This document shows, in pieces, positions 26,423-35,938 of a DNA stretch of 64,000 bases. The notes beneath the pieces are model-generated. The model was given only the letters and a program-made list of their open reading frames with translations, made no database searches and was not told where the DNA came from. The stretch is from Arthrobacter agilis (lineage in GTDB: Bacteria; Actinomycetota; Actinomycetes; Actinomycetales; Micrococcaceae): NCBI RefSeq assembly GCF_006494655.1, contig NZ_VHIM01000004.1, positions 1 to 64,000 on the forward strand, in the 5' to 3' direction. Numbering within the stretch: the stretch's first letter is position 1; each line of letters starts with the position of its first letter. The translations under genes were made by a program, and so were the position numbers.

Positions 26423-27754
26423 TCAGGCGCGTTCCCACCCCAGGTCCGCCTCGAGGCGCTCAACGTGCGCCACGACGACCGCCCGCCGAGGTGACCGGCG
26501 GGGCAGCAGTCGAAGGGCGAGCCGCCACGCCTCGACGTCGTCCTCGGCCTCCGCAAGGCCGAGGTAGTGCAGCACGATATCCGGGGCGCCGTCCCCGAGG
26601 ACGGCGTCGCGCAGGAGCGTCGAGACCTCGCTGCGCAGGCGGACGATCGCCGGGGACTGCGATCTCGGCAGGACAGGACCCCGATAGATGGCGAGCGCCA
26701 TGCGGTGGGCCCCCCGGTGCAGGTAGTTGAGCACCTGCACCGCGTCGACGACCAGCTCGTCCGGCAATCGATAGGGCCGCGACCGGGGCATCACTCCGTC
26801 GGACTGATCGGCGAGCACCCGGCGCAGGCGCAGCATCTCCGCGCGGACGGTCGTGGCGGACGCATCCTCCGGGTAGGCCATGACCGCCATCTCGTCAGCG
26901 CTGAGCCCCTTGGGATGCAACGCCAGGAGCGTGAGCAGTTCGGCGTGCCGCAGACTCAGCTCGAGCGGGGGTCCGCCGGCGTGGACCATGCCGTGATCGG
27001 TCCCGAGAATCTGGAGGCTGGGCCGGTACAGCGCGGTCGGGGTGTGCGGGGAATGCTGGCGACGCGTTCTCGGAAGGCGGCTCCGCAGCCGGTGAACGCT
27101 CAGCTCGGCCTCCGCGGCAGCCACGGCCGCCTCCACCAGCGCGAGCGTGTGCGTCGCTACGGCCTCGGCCCTGCCCGTGATGTCGATGACGCCGAGCACG
27201 GCGCCGGAATCGGGGTCGTGGAGCGGCACCGCCGTGCAGCTCCACGGATGAACGACGGGGTTGAAGTGCTCTGCACCGGCGATTTGGACGCTGCGCTTCA
27301 GCGCCAGTGCAGTGCCGGGCGCGCTGGTACCGACCGAGGCCTCCGACCAGTCCGCGCCGGCCACGAAGAGCATGCCCTCCGCCCTCCGTCGGAGCTCGAG
27401 GTCGCCATCGACCCAGAGGAGGCGTCCGTTCTCGTCCCCGACGGCCACGAGCATGCCGGCGTCGAGGCTCGGCTGGACGAGCAGGCGGTCGATGACGGGC
27501 TTGATCGCGGCGAGGGGGTGCGCCTGGCGATAGAGCTCGAGTTCGTCCTCGGAGTAGAACAGGCTGGCGTGCGCTGTGGCGGGATTCGGGAGGAAGGCGA
27601 GGGAACGGCGCCAGGAGTCCTGGACGAGCCCCCGGACGCTGCCGCCGACACTGCCGTCCTGGCCGAGCGCCTCATGCGCCGCGAAGGCGTTGCGCTGGAG
27701 CGTGTCGGAGGACAGCTCCACATCTGCGTGTGAACGGGACGGCGACATCGGCAC
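26423..27754 (-). CDS. GAF-domain transcriptional activator with C-terminal winged helix
   Basis: The protein has 443 residues. The N-terminal half resembles AcoR-type sensors: SWRRSLAFLPNP, then a GAF domain (about 90-220) with GTSAPGTALALKRSVQIAGAEH. The C-terminal segment LSLRHAELLTLLALHPKGLS...TTVRAEMLRLRRVL (about 285-345) is a winged helix, replacing the AAA+ domain of true AcoR. Such proteins usually lie near alcohol and aldehyde dehydrogenases in Arthrobacter relatives, so it may activate the ExaC-like gene. Effector unknown. Confidence 0.72.
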   Translation of the reverse strand: MPMSPSRSHADVELSSDTLQRNAFAAHEALGQDGSVGGSVRGLVQDSWRRSLAFLPNPATAHASLFYSEDELELYRQAHPLAAIKPVIDRLLVQPSLDAGMLVAVGDENGRLLWVDGDLELRRRAEGMLFVAGADWSEASVGTSAPGTALALKRSVQIAGAEHFNPVVHPWSCTAVPLHDPDSGAVLGVIDITGRAEAVATHTLALVEAAVAAAEAELSVHRLRSRLPRTRRQHSPHTPTALYRPSLQILGTDHGMVHAGGPPLELSLRHAELLTLLALHPKGLSADEMAVMAYPEDASATTVRAEMLRLRRVLADQSDGVMPRSRPYRLPDELVVDAVQVLNYLHRGAHRMALAIYRGPVLPRSQSPAIVRLRSEVSTLLRDAVLGDGAPDIVLHYLGLAEAEDDVEAWRLALRLLPRRSPRRAVVVAHVERLEADLGWERA

Positions 27755-27763
27755 TCCGCTTCA

Positions 27764-27796
27764 TGACCTGCCCCGCGGACGGCGTGGGGCAGGTCA
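27764..27796. terminator. Terminator downstream of fprA
   Basis: TGACCTGCCCC pairs perfectly with GGGGCAGGTCA (11 bp) around an 11-nt loop. It lies between the fprA stop and the next start on the same strand. Confidence 0.75.
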
Positions 27797-27809
27797 CAGT
27801 CTAACCGGA

Positions 27810-29231
27810 CTACTCACCGCGGGAAATGGCGACCATGTCCTCACGGGGTACCAGCTTCACGCGCTCCCGCACGAGCTCCGCATTGGCCGAGGTGTTCACG
27901 AAATTGGCACCGGACTTCAGCTCGTGGGCATCCAGCTTCAGCCAGCCGTCCCAGGTGGTGTACCGGACACCGCGTTCCTCGAGGAGATCGATGATGGCGT
28001 TCTCCGACGGGTTCTCCGCGGGCGGCAGGTTCAACCGGTCCTCGAGCAGGTATCCGATGGTCTCGAGGGCGTCTCCCTTGGTGTGGCCGATGAGCCCGAC
28101 GGGTCCGCGCTTGATCCAGCCGGTCGCGTAGATGCCCGGGACGGGCCTGCCCGTCTCGTCGATGACGCGGCCGCCCTCGTTGGGGATGACCCCCCGCTTG
28201 TCGTCGAACCCCACCTCGGGCAGTTCGGATCCGAAGTAGCCGATGGCCCGGTAGACGGCCTGGACGGGGTAGTCGACCATTTCGCCGGTTCCCCGTACGC
28301 TTCCGTCCCCGGTCAGCTCGGTGCGCTCGAACCTCATTCCGGCCACTTTGCCCGGGGTCTCCGCGGAGTCGTGGATCTCGACGGGTGAGTGCAGGAAATG
28401 GAGGTGCAGGCGGCGTGAGGCGCCGGTCGGCTCGTCCTCGACGAGCCAGTTGGTCAGCGTCTTGACCATCGTCTTGGTCTGGTTGTTCGTGGCGATCTGC
28501 GCTTCCGAGCCGGCGTCGAAGTCGAAGTCCTCGGGGTAGAGCACGATGTCGACGTCCCGCGAGTGGGACAACTCCCGCAGTTCGAGCGGGGTGAACTTCA
28601 CCTGTGCCGGCCCGCGGCGGCCGAAGACGTGGACGTCGGTGACGGGTGAGGCCTTCAGCCCCCGGTACACGTTCTCGGGGATCTCGGTGGAGAGGAGGTC
28701 GTCAGCGTGCTTCGAGAGGATGCGGGCGACGTCGAGGGCCACATTGCCGTTGCCGATCACCGCGACCTCCTTCGCGTCGAGTGGCCAGTCACGGCTCACA
28801 TCAGGATGTCCGTCGTACCAGGACACGAAGTCGGCTCCGCCGAAGGACCCCTCGAGGTCGACGCCGGGGACGTCCAGCTCGGCATCCCTGATGGCGCCCG
28901 TCGCGAAGATGACGGCGTCGTAGAACCGCCGGAAATCGGACAGCGTGAGGTCCCGCCCGTAGTTGATGTTCCCGAGGAACCGGATGTCTCCGCGGTCCAG
29001 CACCTTGTGCAGGGCGTTGACGATCCCCTTGATACGGGGATGGTCAGGCGCCACACCGTAGCGGATCAGGCCGTACGGCGCCGGGTACTGGTCGAAGAGG
29101 TCGATGCTGACCGCGAAATCGCCGCCCTTCACCTCGTTCGACTTCGTCAGGATGTCCGCGGCATAGACGCCCGCCGGACCGGCGCCGATGATCGCGACCC
29201 GCAGCGGCCGTGCCGCAGCTGAGGTAGACAC
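27810..29231 (-). CDS. fprA: Ferredoxin/flavodoxin-NADP+ reductase, FprA type
   Basis: The protein has 473 residues. The FAD site is VAIIGAGPAGVYAADIL at the N-terminus, the NADP site VIGNGNVALDVARIL near 155, and the C-terminal flavin motif GWIKRGPVGLIGHTK near 365. This is the adrenodoxin-reductase-like FprA of actinobacteria, which passes electrons between NADPH and ferredoxin for P450s or other redox enzymes. It appears to be its own unit with a terminator after it. Confidence 0.92.
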   Translation of the reverse strand: MSTSAAARPLRVAIIGAGPAGVYAADILTKSNEVKGGDFAVSIDLFDQYPAPYGLIRYGVAPDHPRIKGIVNALHKVLDRGDIRFLGNINYGRDLTLSDFRRFYDAVIFATGAIRDAELDVPGVDLEGSFGGADFVSWYDGHPDVSRDWPLDAKEVAVIGNGNVALDVARILSKHADDLLSTEIPENVYRGLKASPVTDVHVFGRRGPAQVKFTPLELRELSHSRDVDIVLYPEDFDFDAGSEAQIATNNQTKTMVKTLTNWLVEDEPTGASRRLHLHFLHSPVEIHDSAETPGKVAGMRFERTELTGDGSVRGTGEMVDYPVQAVYRAIGYFGSELPEVGFDDKRGVIPNEGGRVIDETGRPVPGIYATGWIKRGPVGLIGHTKGDALETIGYLLEDRLNLPPAENPSENAIIDLLEERGVRYTTWDGWLKLDAHELKSGANFVNTSANAELVRERVKLVPREDMVAISRGE

Positions 29232-29418
29232 TGAAATAGCCCTCTTCCCGGTGGAGATGCTCCTGCTGATTGCCGTGACGCGGAATTAGCGCACAGGTCA
29301 CTATTCTAAATGGAATCGATCCGTCCGGATCATCGAAGTGGCACGCGTCTCCTTCCGCCGGATGCCCACCTCCCGAGCGGGTGGGAATAAAGGGCCCGCA
29401 CGCCCCGTTCCCGACCTC

Positions 29419-30378
29419 GTGAACGGAACAGGAACAAAGGCAGAGCGGCAGCCGCGGAGCGAGAACTCCACCGGCATCCTCTTCGGTGTCAGCGCCTACG
29501 GCCTCTGGGGGCTCCTCCCGCTCTACTTCCTCATCCTCGCGCCTGCCGGGCCCACCGAGATCGTGGCCAACCGCGTCCTGTGGTCCCTGATCTTCTGCGC
29601 GATCCTCCTGACGGTCCTCCGCTCGTGGCGACCGGTGATCGCCGCCCTGCGCACGCCGCAGATCTCCGGCACCCTGGCCGTCGCCGCACTGCTGATCGCC
29701 GTCAACTGGTTCGTCTACACCTACGGCGTCACCTCCGGGCAGGCCATTGAAGCGTCGCTCGGGTACTTCATCAATCCGATCGTGTCCGTGCTCCTCGGTG
29801 TCTTCGTCCTGCGGGAGAAACTGCGCCCCCTGCAGTGGGCCGCCATCGGCATGGGCGTCCTCGCCGTGGTGGTCCTGGCCGTCGGGTACGGGTCCGTGCC
29901 GTGGATCGCCCTCACACTCGCCTTCTCCTTCGGTCTGTACGGGTTCATGAAGAAGCGGGTGGGCTCGCGCGTGGACGCCGTCTCCAGCCTCAGCATCGAA
30001 ACGCTGGTGCTCACCCCCATCGCGGCCGTCGTGATGCTCTGGCTCGCATCTCGGAACGAGGCCACGCTCACCACCGAAGGCCCCGGTCACTTCTGGATCA
30101 TGGCAGCCTCGGGCGTGATCACCGCGGTTCCGCTGATCTTCTTCGGTGCGGCGGCACGCAGGCTTCCGCTGACCACCATCGGGCTGCTCCAGTACCTGGC
30201 CCCGGTGCTCCAGTTCCTCCTGGCACTCCTGGTCCTCAAGGAGGAGATGCCGTTCGAGCGGTGGATCGGCTTCAGTCTCGTATGGGTGGGGCTCATCCTG
30301 CTGACGATCGACATGCTCCGGACGGTGCGCCGCCAGCCCCGGCTCGCGAGGGCGCCCGAGCCGGCCGCAGCAGGGTGA
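29419..30378 (+). CDS. rarD: RarD/EamA-family permease
   Basis: The protein has 319 residues and ten predicted helices in two EamA halves. Family signatures include GILFGVSAYGLWGLLPLYF, VNWFVYTYGVTSGQAIEASL and LGYFINPIVSVLLG. RarD was named for chloramphenicol sensitivity; the natural substrate is not established. The start is uncertain: GTG 29419 gives the usual short N-terminus but no clear ribosome site, while GTG 29338 adds 27 residues. TATTCT at 29302 could be a -10 for either. Confidence 0.87.
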   Translation: MNGTGTKAERQPRSENSTGILFGVSAYGLWGLLPLYFLILAPAGPTEIVANRVLWSLIFCAILLTVLRSWRPVIAALRTPQISGTLAVAALLIAVNWFVYTYGVTSGQAIEASLGYFINPIVSVLLGVFVLREKLRPLQWAAIGMGVLAVVVLAVGYGSVPWIALTLAFSFGLYGFMKKRVGSRVDAVSSLSIETLVLTPIAAVVMLWLASRNEATLTTEGPGHFWIMAASGVITAVPLIFFGAAARRLPLTTIGLLQYLAPVLQFLLALLVLKEEMPFERWIGFSLVWVGLILLTIDMLRTVRRQPRLARAPEPAAAG

Positions 30379-30436
30379 CACGATGCCGTCGCATCGACCC
30401 TCGGGTCTCCAGGACGGCGTCGTCCTCCGGGGACGG

Positions 30437-30946
30437 CTACTCCCCCACTGCCGGTGAACCTGGCACCCCGGGGAGCTCCGCCATCAGGTAGGCCTCGTTG
30501 AAGCGTGCCAGCAGGTCGGCGAGCTCGACGATCTCGACCGTGGGCCAGCCGCGGAGCTGCGCCCTGAAGTAGGTCCGCCGTCCGGTCCGCGCTCCGTCCA
30601 CGCGACGGCGACCGTCGTCCGTCAGCGTCACGCGGCGGGAGCGCTCGTCCTCGACGGCCTCCACACGGCCGACGAATCCGAGCCCCGCCAGGGCTGCGAC
30701 ATGTCCGCTGATGGCCGAGGCGCTCATCCCCAGTGTTACCGCGAGGTCCGTCACCCGGCAGGGGCCGAGCCTCCGGGCGGCCGCGAGGACACTGTAAGCT
30801 CCCGGTTCCATCGCGGCGCTCACGCCGCGAGCGAGGGTCCAGCAGACCCGCTGCTCGTTCCGGCACATGGCCGCGGCACTCTCCTCGAGGGCGCCGAGCA
30901 CCGTGTCCCGCGGGCTGCTACCGCCCCACCCGCCGTCGCCGCCCAT
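30437..30946 (-). CDS. MarR-family transcriptional regulator
   Basis: The protein has 169 residues. The winged helix runs from about 45 to 115: PCRVTDLAVTLGMSASAISG as HTH, then VEAVEDERSRRVTLTDDGRR as the wing with the DxR motif. It is convergent with rarD and faces away from the universal stress gene, so its target is not clear from context. Confidence 0.85.
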   Translation of the reverse strand: MGGDGGWGGSSPRDTVLGALEESAAAMCRNEQRVCWTLARGVSAAMEPGAYSVLAAARRLGPCRVTDLAVTLGMSASAISGHVAALAGLGFVGRVEAVEDERSRRVTLTDDGRRRVDGARTGRRTYFRAQLRGWPTVEIVELADLLARFNEAYLMAELPGVPGSPAVGE

Positions 30947-31008
30947 GACCGGATTCTAGGCGCGGGGAACCCGCCCGGGAACAGATCCGCCCAGCATTAC
31001 CCAGGATG

Positions 31009-31851
31009 TCAGCGTTCTGCTCGAACCCAGTCGCGGGGCACGACGACCATGGGTACGGGGAGCGCGCGCAGCATCTTGTTGGCGGTGGCCCCGAGAAAGA
31101 TCTGGCGGTGCTGTGCGAGGCGGCTCGACCCCACGATCACGAGTTCGCCCGCGTCCCATTCGATGTCGTCGATGGCCTGCTCGATGGTGCGACCGTGCGC
31201 CACGATGATCGACGCCTCGTGCCCCGGGGGCAACTGCCCGGCGGCGCGGGCCAACACCGAATGGGCGTGCTGATGGGCCTGATTGATGGCCTCGCCCGAG
31301 TCGGGGGCTTCGTGGACGTCGAGCGCCACGAGGGAGACGAGCCGCAGCGGGAGGCCTCGGCGTGCGGCCGACTCGACGGCGACGTCGACGGCGCCCTCGG
31401 CACCCGGGCGGGTACCGACAGCGCAGGTCATGCGGCTGAAGGTGGCCCGGTGGCGGTAGCCGCGGGGAGCGAGTGCCACGGGCACCTTCGAGCTGTGGAG
31501 CACCGCATTCGCGACGCTGCCCACGGTGAACCGGCGCAGGAGGCCGCTGCTGGAGGCACCGATGACGATCAGTCCGGCGTCGACGTCGTCCGCCAGTTCG
31601 AGCAGTCCCTGCGCGAACGAATCCGCCAGCCGGACATGCGTGGCGACATCGACGCCGTCGGGCACGCTCTCCCGGGCGCGATCAAGAGCCTCCTGGGCCC
31701 GGCGACCGCCGGGCGCCATGCTGCCGTCCTGCGGCCAGTCCAGCACCGTGACGAGGTCGATACCAGCCGATTGCGTGAGCGCCATTGACGTGGCCAGCTC
31801 GAGGGCGTCCTGCCCGCGGTCATTCTCGGTATAGCCAACGACATAGCGCAC
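31009..31851 (-). CDS. Tandem-domain universal stress protein
   Basis: The protein has 280 residues in two UspA folds. The first has LIVIGASSSGLLRRFTVGSVANAVLHSSKVPVAL cut by the domain link; the second has LVIVGSSRLAQHRQIFLGATANKML. The G-x2-G-x9-G-S/T ATP loop is altered in the second copy. GTG 31851 has GAGGAG 9 nt upstream. It is a close paralog of the gene at 33494-34387 and flanks the same permease, so the two probably arose by local duplication. Confidence 0.88.
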   Translation of the reverse strand: MRYVVGYTENDRGQDALELATSMALTQSAGIDLVTVLDWPQDGSMAPGGRRAQEALDRARESVPDGVDVATHVRLADSFAQGLLELADDVDAGLIVIGASSSGLLRRFTVGSVANAVLHSSKVPVALAPRGYRHRATFSRMTCAVGTRPGAEGAVDVAVESAARRGLPLRLVSLVALDVHEAPDSGEAINQAHQHAHSVLARAAGQLPPGHEASIIVAHGRTIEQAIDDIEWDAGELVIVGSSRLAQHRQIFLGATANKMLRALPVPMVVVPRDWVRAER

Positions 31852-31976
31852 GGCGGGTTCTCCTCGGTGTGAACGGTGCGGGATCGCCCCGCGCAGGGTG
31901 GCTGGCGCCACGCGCGCGGCAGGCGCTGCACGGAGTCGATTCACTCTAGCGCAGCGCCCGCCGGGCGATACCGTCC

Positions 31977-33497
31977 CTACTCCTTCGGCGCCGCGCCCTG
32001 CGTGAGGACCTCCTGCCGGAAGAACGCCGGGTTGATGCGGGACCAGACCAGCATCAGCACGGCGCCGAGCAGGATCACGCCGATACCGAGGATGAACACC
32101 ATGCCGATCCCGAAGAGCTCGGAACCCGAGCCGTATCCGGGGTCCATGGAGTCGACGGCCGTCTTGAAGAACATGACCAGCAGGATCACGCCGCCGAGCA
32201 GCGGTGCCAGGAAGCGGAACACCGTGTTCCTGACGCTCGAGAAGGCCTGGGCGCGGAAGTACCAGACGCACGCCAGTGCGGTGATGCCGTAGTAGAAGCA
32301 GATCATGAGGCCGAGAGCCGTGATGGTGTCCCACAGCGCGTTCTCGGAGACCAGCCGGGTGAACACGTAGAAAGCGGCGGCTGCCACCGCGGCGGCCACC
32401 GTCGCATAGCTGGGCGACTTGTGGGCGGGGCTGATCCGCCCGTAGCCCTTGGGCAGGGCCCGGTAGTGGCCCATGGCCAGCAGCGTGCGGGCCGGCGAGA
32501 CGAACGTCGACTGCAGGGATGCTGCCGAGGAGCTGAGGACGGCCATGGACATCAGGATCGCGAAGGGGCCCATGACGGGACCCGCGAGCGTCGCGAAGAT
32601 GCTTTCCTGGTTGTCCGGGTTGCCGGCGCCGAGGTCGCCGTCGCCCACGCCCGCGAAGGAGAGGGTGGCGAGCGCGACGGTCAGGTAGATGACCACGATC
32701 ACGACGACGGTGAGGGCGCCCGCACGTCCCGGTGTCTTCTGCGGGTTGGTGGTCTCCTCGTTCATCGTCAGGGTCACATCCCACCCCCAGTAGATGAAGA
32801 TGGACAGGGAGACGCCGGCCGCGAAGGCGGAGAAGGAGCCGACGGCGAAGGGGTTGAACCACTCGGCGCTGATGCTCGTGGCGTCGAAGGCCGTGCCGTT
32901 GGCCACGTGGATGAAGGCCGCGATCGCGAACCATGCGAGCACCACGAGCTGGAAACTGACGAGCACGTACTGGACGGTCTTGGTCGCCTCCATGCCGCGG
33001 TACGAGACGTAGCAGGCGAGGGCGATGAACACGAGGGTCGTCGCGATGTTCACCGGGAGGTCGAGGGTCAGGTCCGCGATGCCAGGGTTGTCGAGCAGTT
33101 GCGCCAGCATGAGGTAGAAGAAGTCGACGGCCACGGCTGCGAGGTTGGAGAGCACGATCACGGTGGCCGCGATGAGACCCCAGCCTCCCATCCACCCGAT
33201 CCACGGACCGAAGGCACGCGTGGCCCAGGTGAACGAGGTGCCGGAGTCGGGCATGGAGCTGTTGAGCTCCCGGTAGCCCAGCGCCACGAGCAGCATCGGG
33301 ATGAATCCCACGAGGAAGATCGCCGGGAGGTTCACCCCGACCTCCGCGACCGTGGGGCCGAGGGCCGCGGTGAGGGTGTAGGCGGGGGCCACGCAGGACA
33401 CCCCGATCACGACCGCTCCCAGGAGACCGACCGTGCCCGAGTCCAGGCCCTTCTTGCTGAGCCCCGTTCCCCTTTGTGTTGTCTCGTCGATACTCAT
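31977..33497 (-). CDS. APC-superfamily amino acid/polyamine permease
   Basis: The protein has 506 residues and twelve helices. The first helix has the APC motif LLGAVVIGVSCVAPAYTLT, then GYRELNSSMPDSGTSFTW and YRGMEATKTVQY. The start overlaps the universal stress gene stop as ATGA, and that gene is 2 bp from the amine oxidase, so the three form one operon. With the amine oxidase and the GABA genes nearby, putrescine or another amine is the likely substrate; specificity is inferred from context only. Confidence 0.9.
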   Translation of the reverse strand: MSIDETTQRGTGLSKKGLDSGTVGLLGAVVIGVSCVAPAYTLTAALGPTVAEVGVNLPAIFLVGFIPMLLVALGYRELNSSMPDSGTSFTWATRAFGPWIGWMGGWGLIAATVIVLSNLAAVAVDFFYLMLAQLLDNPGIADLTLDLPVNIATTLVFIALACYVSYRGMEATKTVQYVLVSFQLVVLAWFAIAAFIHVANGTAFDATSISAEWFNPFAVGSFSAFAAGVSLSIFIYWGWDVTLTMNEETTNPQKTPGRAGALTVVVIVVIYLTVALATLSFAGVGDGDLGAGNPDNQESIFATLAGPVMGPFAILMSMAVLSSSAASLQSTFVSPARTLLAMGHYRALPKGYGRISPAHKSPSYATVAAAVAAAAFYVFTRLVSENALWDTITALGLMICFYYGITALACVWYFRAQAFSSVRNTVFRFLAPLLGGVILLVMFFKTAVDSMDPGYGSGSELFGIGMVFILGIGVILLGAVLMLVWSRINPAFFRQEVLTQGAAPKE

Positions 33498-34387
33498 GCA
33501 TCCGCCTCTGTGGATAAGGGGCCCGGGCCGGAGGTGGTTCCGGGCGTTGCGTACGTACGCGGGACGACGACCATGGGGATGGTCAGCGTACGCAGGATCT
33601 TGTTGGCCGTGGAGCCGAGGAAGAGCCGCATGTGCTGTGCGAGCCGACTCGAACCGACGAGCAGCACCTCGCCCTCGTCCCAGGCCAGGGCTTCGATGGC
33701 GTCCTCCACGGAGGAGCCGTGCGCCGTCTCGACGCTCACGCGGCCGCCGGCCGCGAGTGACGACGCCGCCTCCGCCAACCGGCGGTTCGCCTCGTCCTCC
33801 GCACCGCCGGAGTCGGGTCCGCCGGCGTCGAGCGCCACCAGCGAGACGAGGCGCAGGGGCAGGCCGCGCCGCTCCGCGGAGGACACCGCGACGGAGATGA
33901 CGTCGTCGGCGCCGGCGCGCCGGCCGACCGCGCAGGTGAGGCGCGTGACCGGATCGGTGCGGCGGTACCCCTGCGGCGCCAGCGCGACCGGGACCGGCGC
34001 GGCGTGCAGGAGGCCGCGGGCCACGTTCCCCACGTTGAAGCGAGCCGCAAGGCCACGCGAGCTCGCGCCGATGACGATCAGCGACGCCTCCGTGTCCTCG
34101 GCGGCCCTGATGAGACCCTCGGCGTTGGACTCGGCGCGAACGACGACACCGCGGGCCGTGACGTCGTCGGGGACCAGGGCGAGGCCCTCGTCCATCCACT
34201 CGCGCATCTGCCCGGAGAGGAGCGTGTCGAAGCCCTTGTCCGGCGGATAGGTACCGGAGAAAAGGGAGTGCTCCGGTGTAACGAGGACGAGGTCGAGGGT
34301 GGCGTCCTGGCGCCGGGCGAGGGCGACGGCGAGGCAGATGGCGTCGTGCCCGCGCTCGTCCGCGGTGTAGCCGACGATGTAGCGCAT
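33494..34387 (-). CDS. Tandem-domain universal stress protein
   Basis: The protein has 297 residues with two UspA domains: MRYIVGYTADERGHDA at the start, LIVIGASSRGLAARFNVGN near 110 and VLLVGSSRLAQHMRLFLGS near 255. It is closely similar to the gene at 31009-31851 over its full length. It is translated between amine oxidase and permease, coupled to the latter, which ties a stress or energy sensor to amine uptake and oxidation. Confidence 0.88.
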   Translation of the reverse strand: MRYIVGYTADERGHDAICLAVALARRQDATLDLVLVTPEHSLFSGTYPPDKGFDTLLSGQMREWMDEGLALVPDDVTARGVVVRAESNAEGLIRAAEDTEASLIVIGASSRGLAARFNVGNVARGLLHAAPVPVALAPQGYRRTDPVTRLTCAVGRRAGADDVISVAVSSAERRGLPLRLVSLVALDAGGPDSGGAEDEANRRLAEAASSLAAGGRVSVETAHGSSVEDAIEALAWDEGEVLLVGSSRLAQHMRLFLGSTANKILRTLTIPMVVVPRTYATPGTTSGPGPLSTEADA

Positions 34388-34389
34388 GC

Positions 34390-35802
34390 TCAGGCCCCCT
34401 GCGCGGTGCCGGCGGACTGCAGTCCGGAGGACAGCTCGAGGTGGATCGTGGTCGCGGTCCGCTGACCCATGCGGATGGCACCGTCGACGTGCTGGTAGCC
34501 CTCCGCCGCGATGTCGGAGCAGGACCAGTAGATGGGGCCGACCGGCGTTCGCTGGTCCCGGCCGTACCGGTGCAGGCCGCCGAGGTCGTAACTGGAGGCG
34601 TAGGCTCCGCGGGTCCACTCCTCGGAGGCCCAGTCGGATTCGTAGTAGACCTCGGGTTCGAGGGCCTGCGGGCCGAGGAACCCGGCGATCGAGGACAGGA
34701 TGCGCTCCCGCCGCTCGTGCGGGGCGAGCTCGAACATCGCGTCCGCCTTCTCGTCCGAGACGAAGCCCACGAGGGTGCCGCGCGGATCCTCGTAGTTCGA
34801 GTTGTCGTAGACCTCCTGCACGATCGAGCCCGCACTGAAGCCCGTGCCGCACAGTCCCTCCTGCCGCCAGAACGGCGTCGCGTACACGGCATGCACCTTG
34901 ATGACGAGGCCCAGGGACTGGTGCTGGTGCATCTGGTGCTGCCGCCGGGGCAGCGGCGGTTCGTAGCTGATGCGCGAGTACAGGTTGGGTGGGACCGCGA
35001 CGACGGCGTAGCGCGCGTGGACCGTCGTCGTGTCCGAGACGACCGTGACACCCTCGACGCCGTCGCGTCCGTCCATGCCGCTCCAGCGCAGCGTGCGCAC
35101 GGGGCTCGAGAGGATGACGTCCTCGCCGAGATCCGCTGCCATGCGCTCGGACACGGACTGCATACCGCCGACCACCCGCCGGTCGAGGATGAAGTCCTCG
35201 TCCACCAGGTTCGAGAAGGACCCGGCCGTCGCAGCCATGAGGATGGCCTGGAGGGCGGAGAAGGAGTGCGCGGGCTTGGTCAGCATGCCGCCGGCGATGA
35301 AGAGGCCGATGTTGTCGCACGCCTCCTCGTCGTCGGACTGCTGCCGGAGCCAGTGGTGGAACGAGATGGTGTCGAGGGCCCGCGCGTCCGGGTGGTTCCA
35401 CGGTGCCTCGGGACCCGCCTCCGCCACAAGCCGGTCGAGGAGATCGATCAGGCGCTGCATCTCGTCCCGTGTGTAGTCGTTCACCGGGAACATCTCGCCC
35501 GCGTAGCGGATCGGCTCGCCGTCGGGCCCGATGTAGATGGAGTCACCCTCCCGGTAGCGGGGGAAGGTCGACATGCCCAGTTCGTCGAGGAGCCCGATCA
35601 GGGCCGTCTGGTCGGGCGAGACCCACTGGCCGCCCACCTCGAACACCGCTCCGTCGATGATGTCCGTGTGCGTCCGCCCGCCCACGCGGTCCCGTGCTTC
35701 GAGGACGGCGACGCTGTGTCCGTCCCGCTTCAGGGCGCGCGCTGCGGTCAGGCCCGAGGGCCCTGCTCCGATGATGACGACGTCGCGTTCGATGATGTTC
35801 AC
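34390..35802 (-). CDS. puo: Flavin amine oxidase, probable putrescine oxidase
   Basis: The protein has 470 residues. FAD-binding VVIIGAGPSGLTAARALKR at the start is followed by VLEARDRVGGRTHTD and the C-terminal GAIRMGQRTATTIH. Length and the VVGGMQSVSERMA and PRRQHQMHQHQSLGL segments fit actinobacterial putrescine oxidases, which form 4-aminobutanal, ammonia and peroxide. GTG 35802 has GGGAGG 6 nt upstream. It heads the operon oxidase-usp-permease and is divergent from a TetR. Other primary amines (such as tyramine) cannot be excluded. Confidence 0.82.
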   Translation of the reverse strand: MNIIERDVVIIGAGPSGLTAARALKRDGHSVAVLEARDRVGGRTHTDIIDGAVFEVGGQWVSPDQTALIGLLDELGMSTFPRYREGDSIYIGPDGEPIRYAGEMFPVNDYTRDEMQRLIDLLDRLVAEAGPEAPWNHPDARALDTISFHHWLRQQSDDEEACDNIGLFIAGGMLTKPAHSFSALQAILMAATAGSFSNLVDEDFILDRRVVGGMQSVSERMAADLGEDVILSSPVRTLRWSGMDGRDGVEGVTVVSDTTTVHARYAVVAVPPNLYSRISYEPPLPRRQHQMHQHQSLGLVIKVHAVYATPFWRQEGLCGTGFSAGSIVQEVYDNSNYEDPRGTLVGFVSDEKADAMFELAPHERRERILSSIAGFLGPQALEPEVYYESDWASEEWTRGAYASSYDLGGLHRYGRDQRTPVGPIYWSCSDIAAEGYQHVDGAIRMGQRTATTIHLELSSGLQSAGTAQGA

Positions 35803-35835
35803 GTGATCCTCCCGGCCGCATGACGCGGACCACAA

Positions 35836-35852
35836 AATGAATGGCGTTCATT
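35836..35852. promoter_or_regulatory. Divergent operator between amine oxidase and TetR
   Basis: AATGAA-TGGCG-TTCATT is a perfect 6-bp inverted repeat around 5 bp, inside an AT-rich patch 34 bp upstream of the oxidase start and 87 bp before the TetR start. It is the best operator candidate for that TetR. Confidence 0.5.
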
Positions 35853-35938
35853 ATTTCGCCCTACTATAGCGATGGGCGCGTCCGGAGGGAAGGGCGCAGC
35901 CCTAGAGTTAACCGCGACGCAACGAGAGGACAGAAGCC

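Noticed and set aside
31977-35051. Permease frame extended to 1024 codons
   Set aside because: The upstream portion is shadow of the universal stress and amine oxidase genes; ATG 33497 overlaps the upstream stop and begins the conserved protein.
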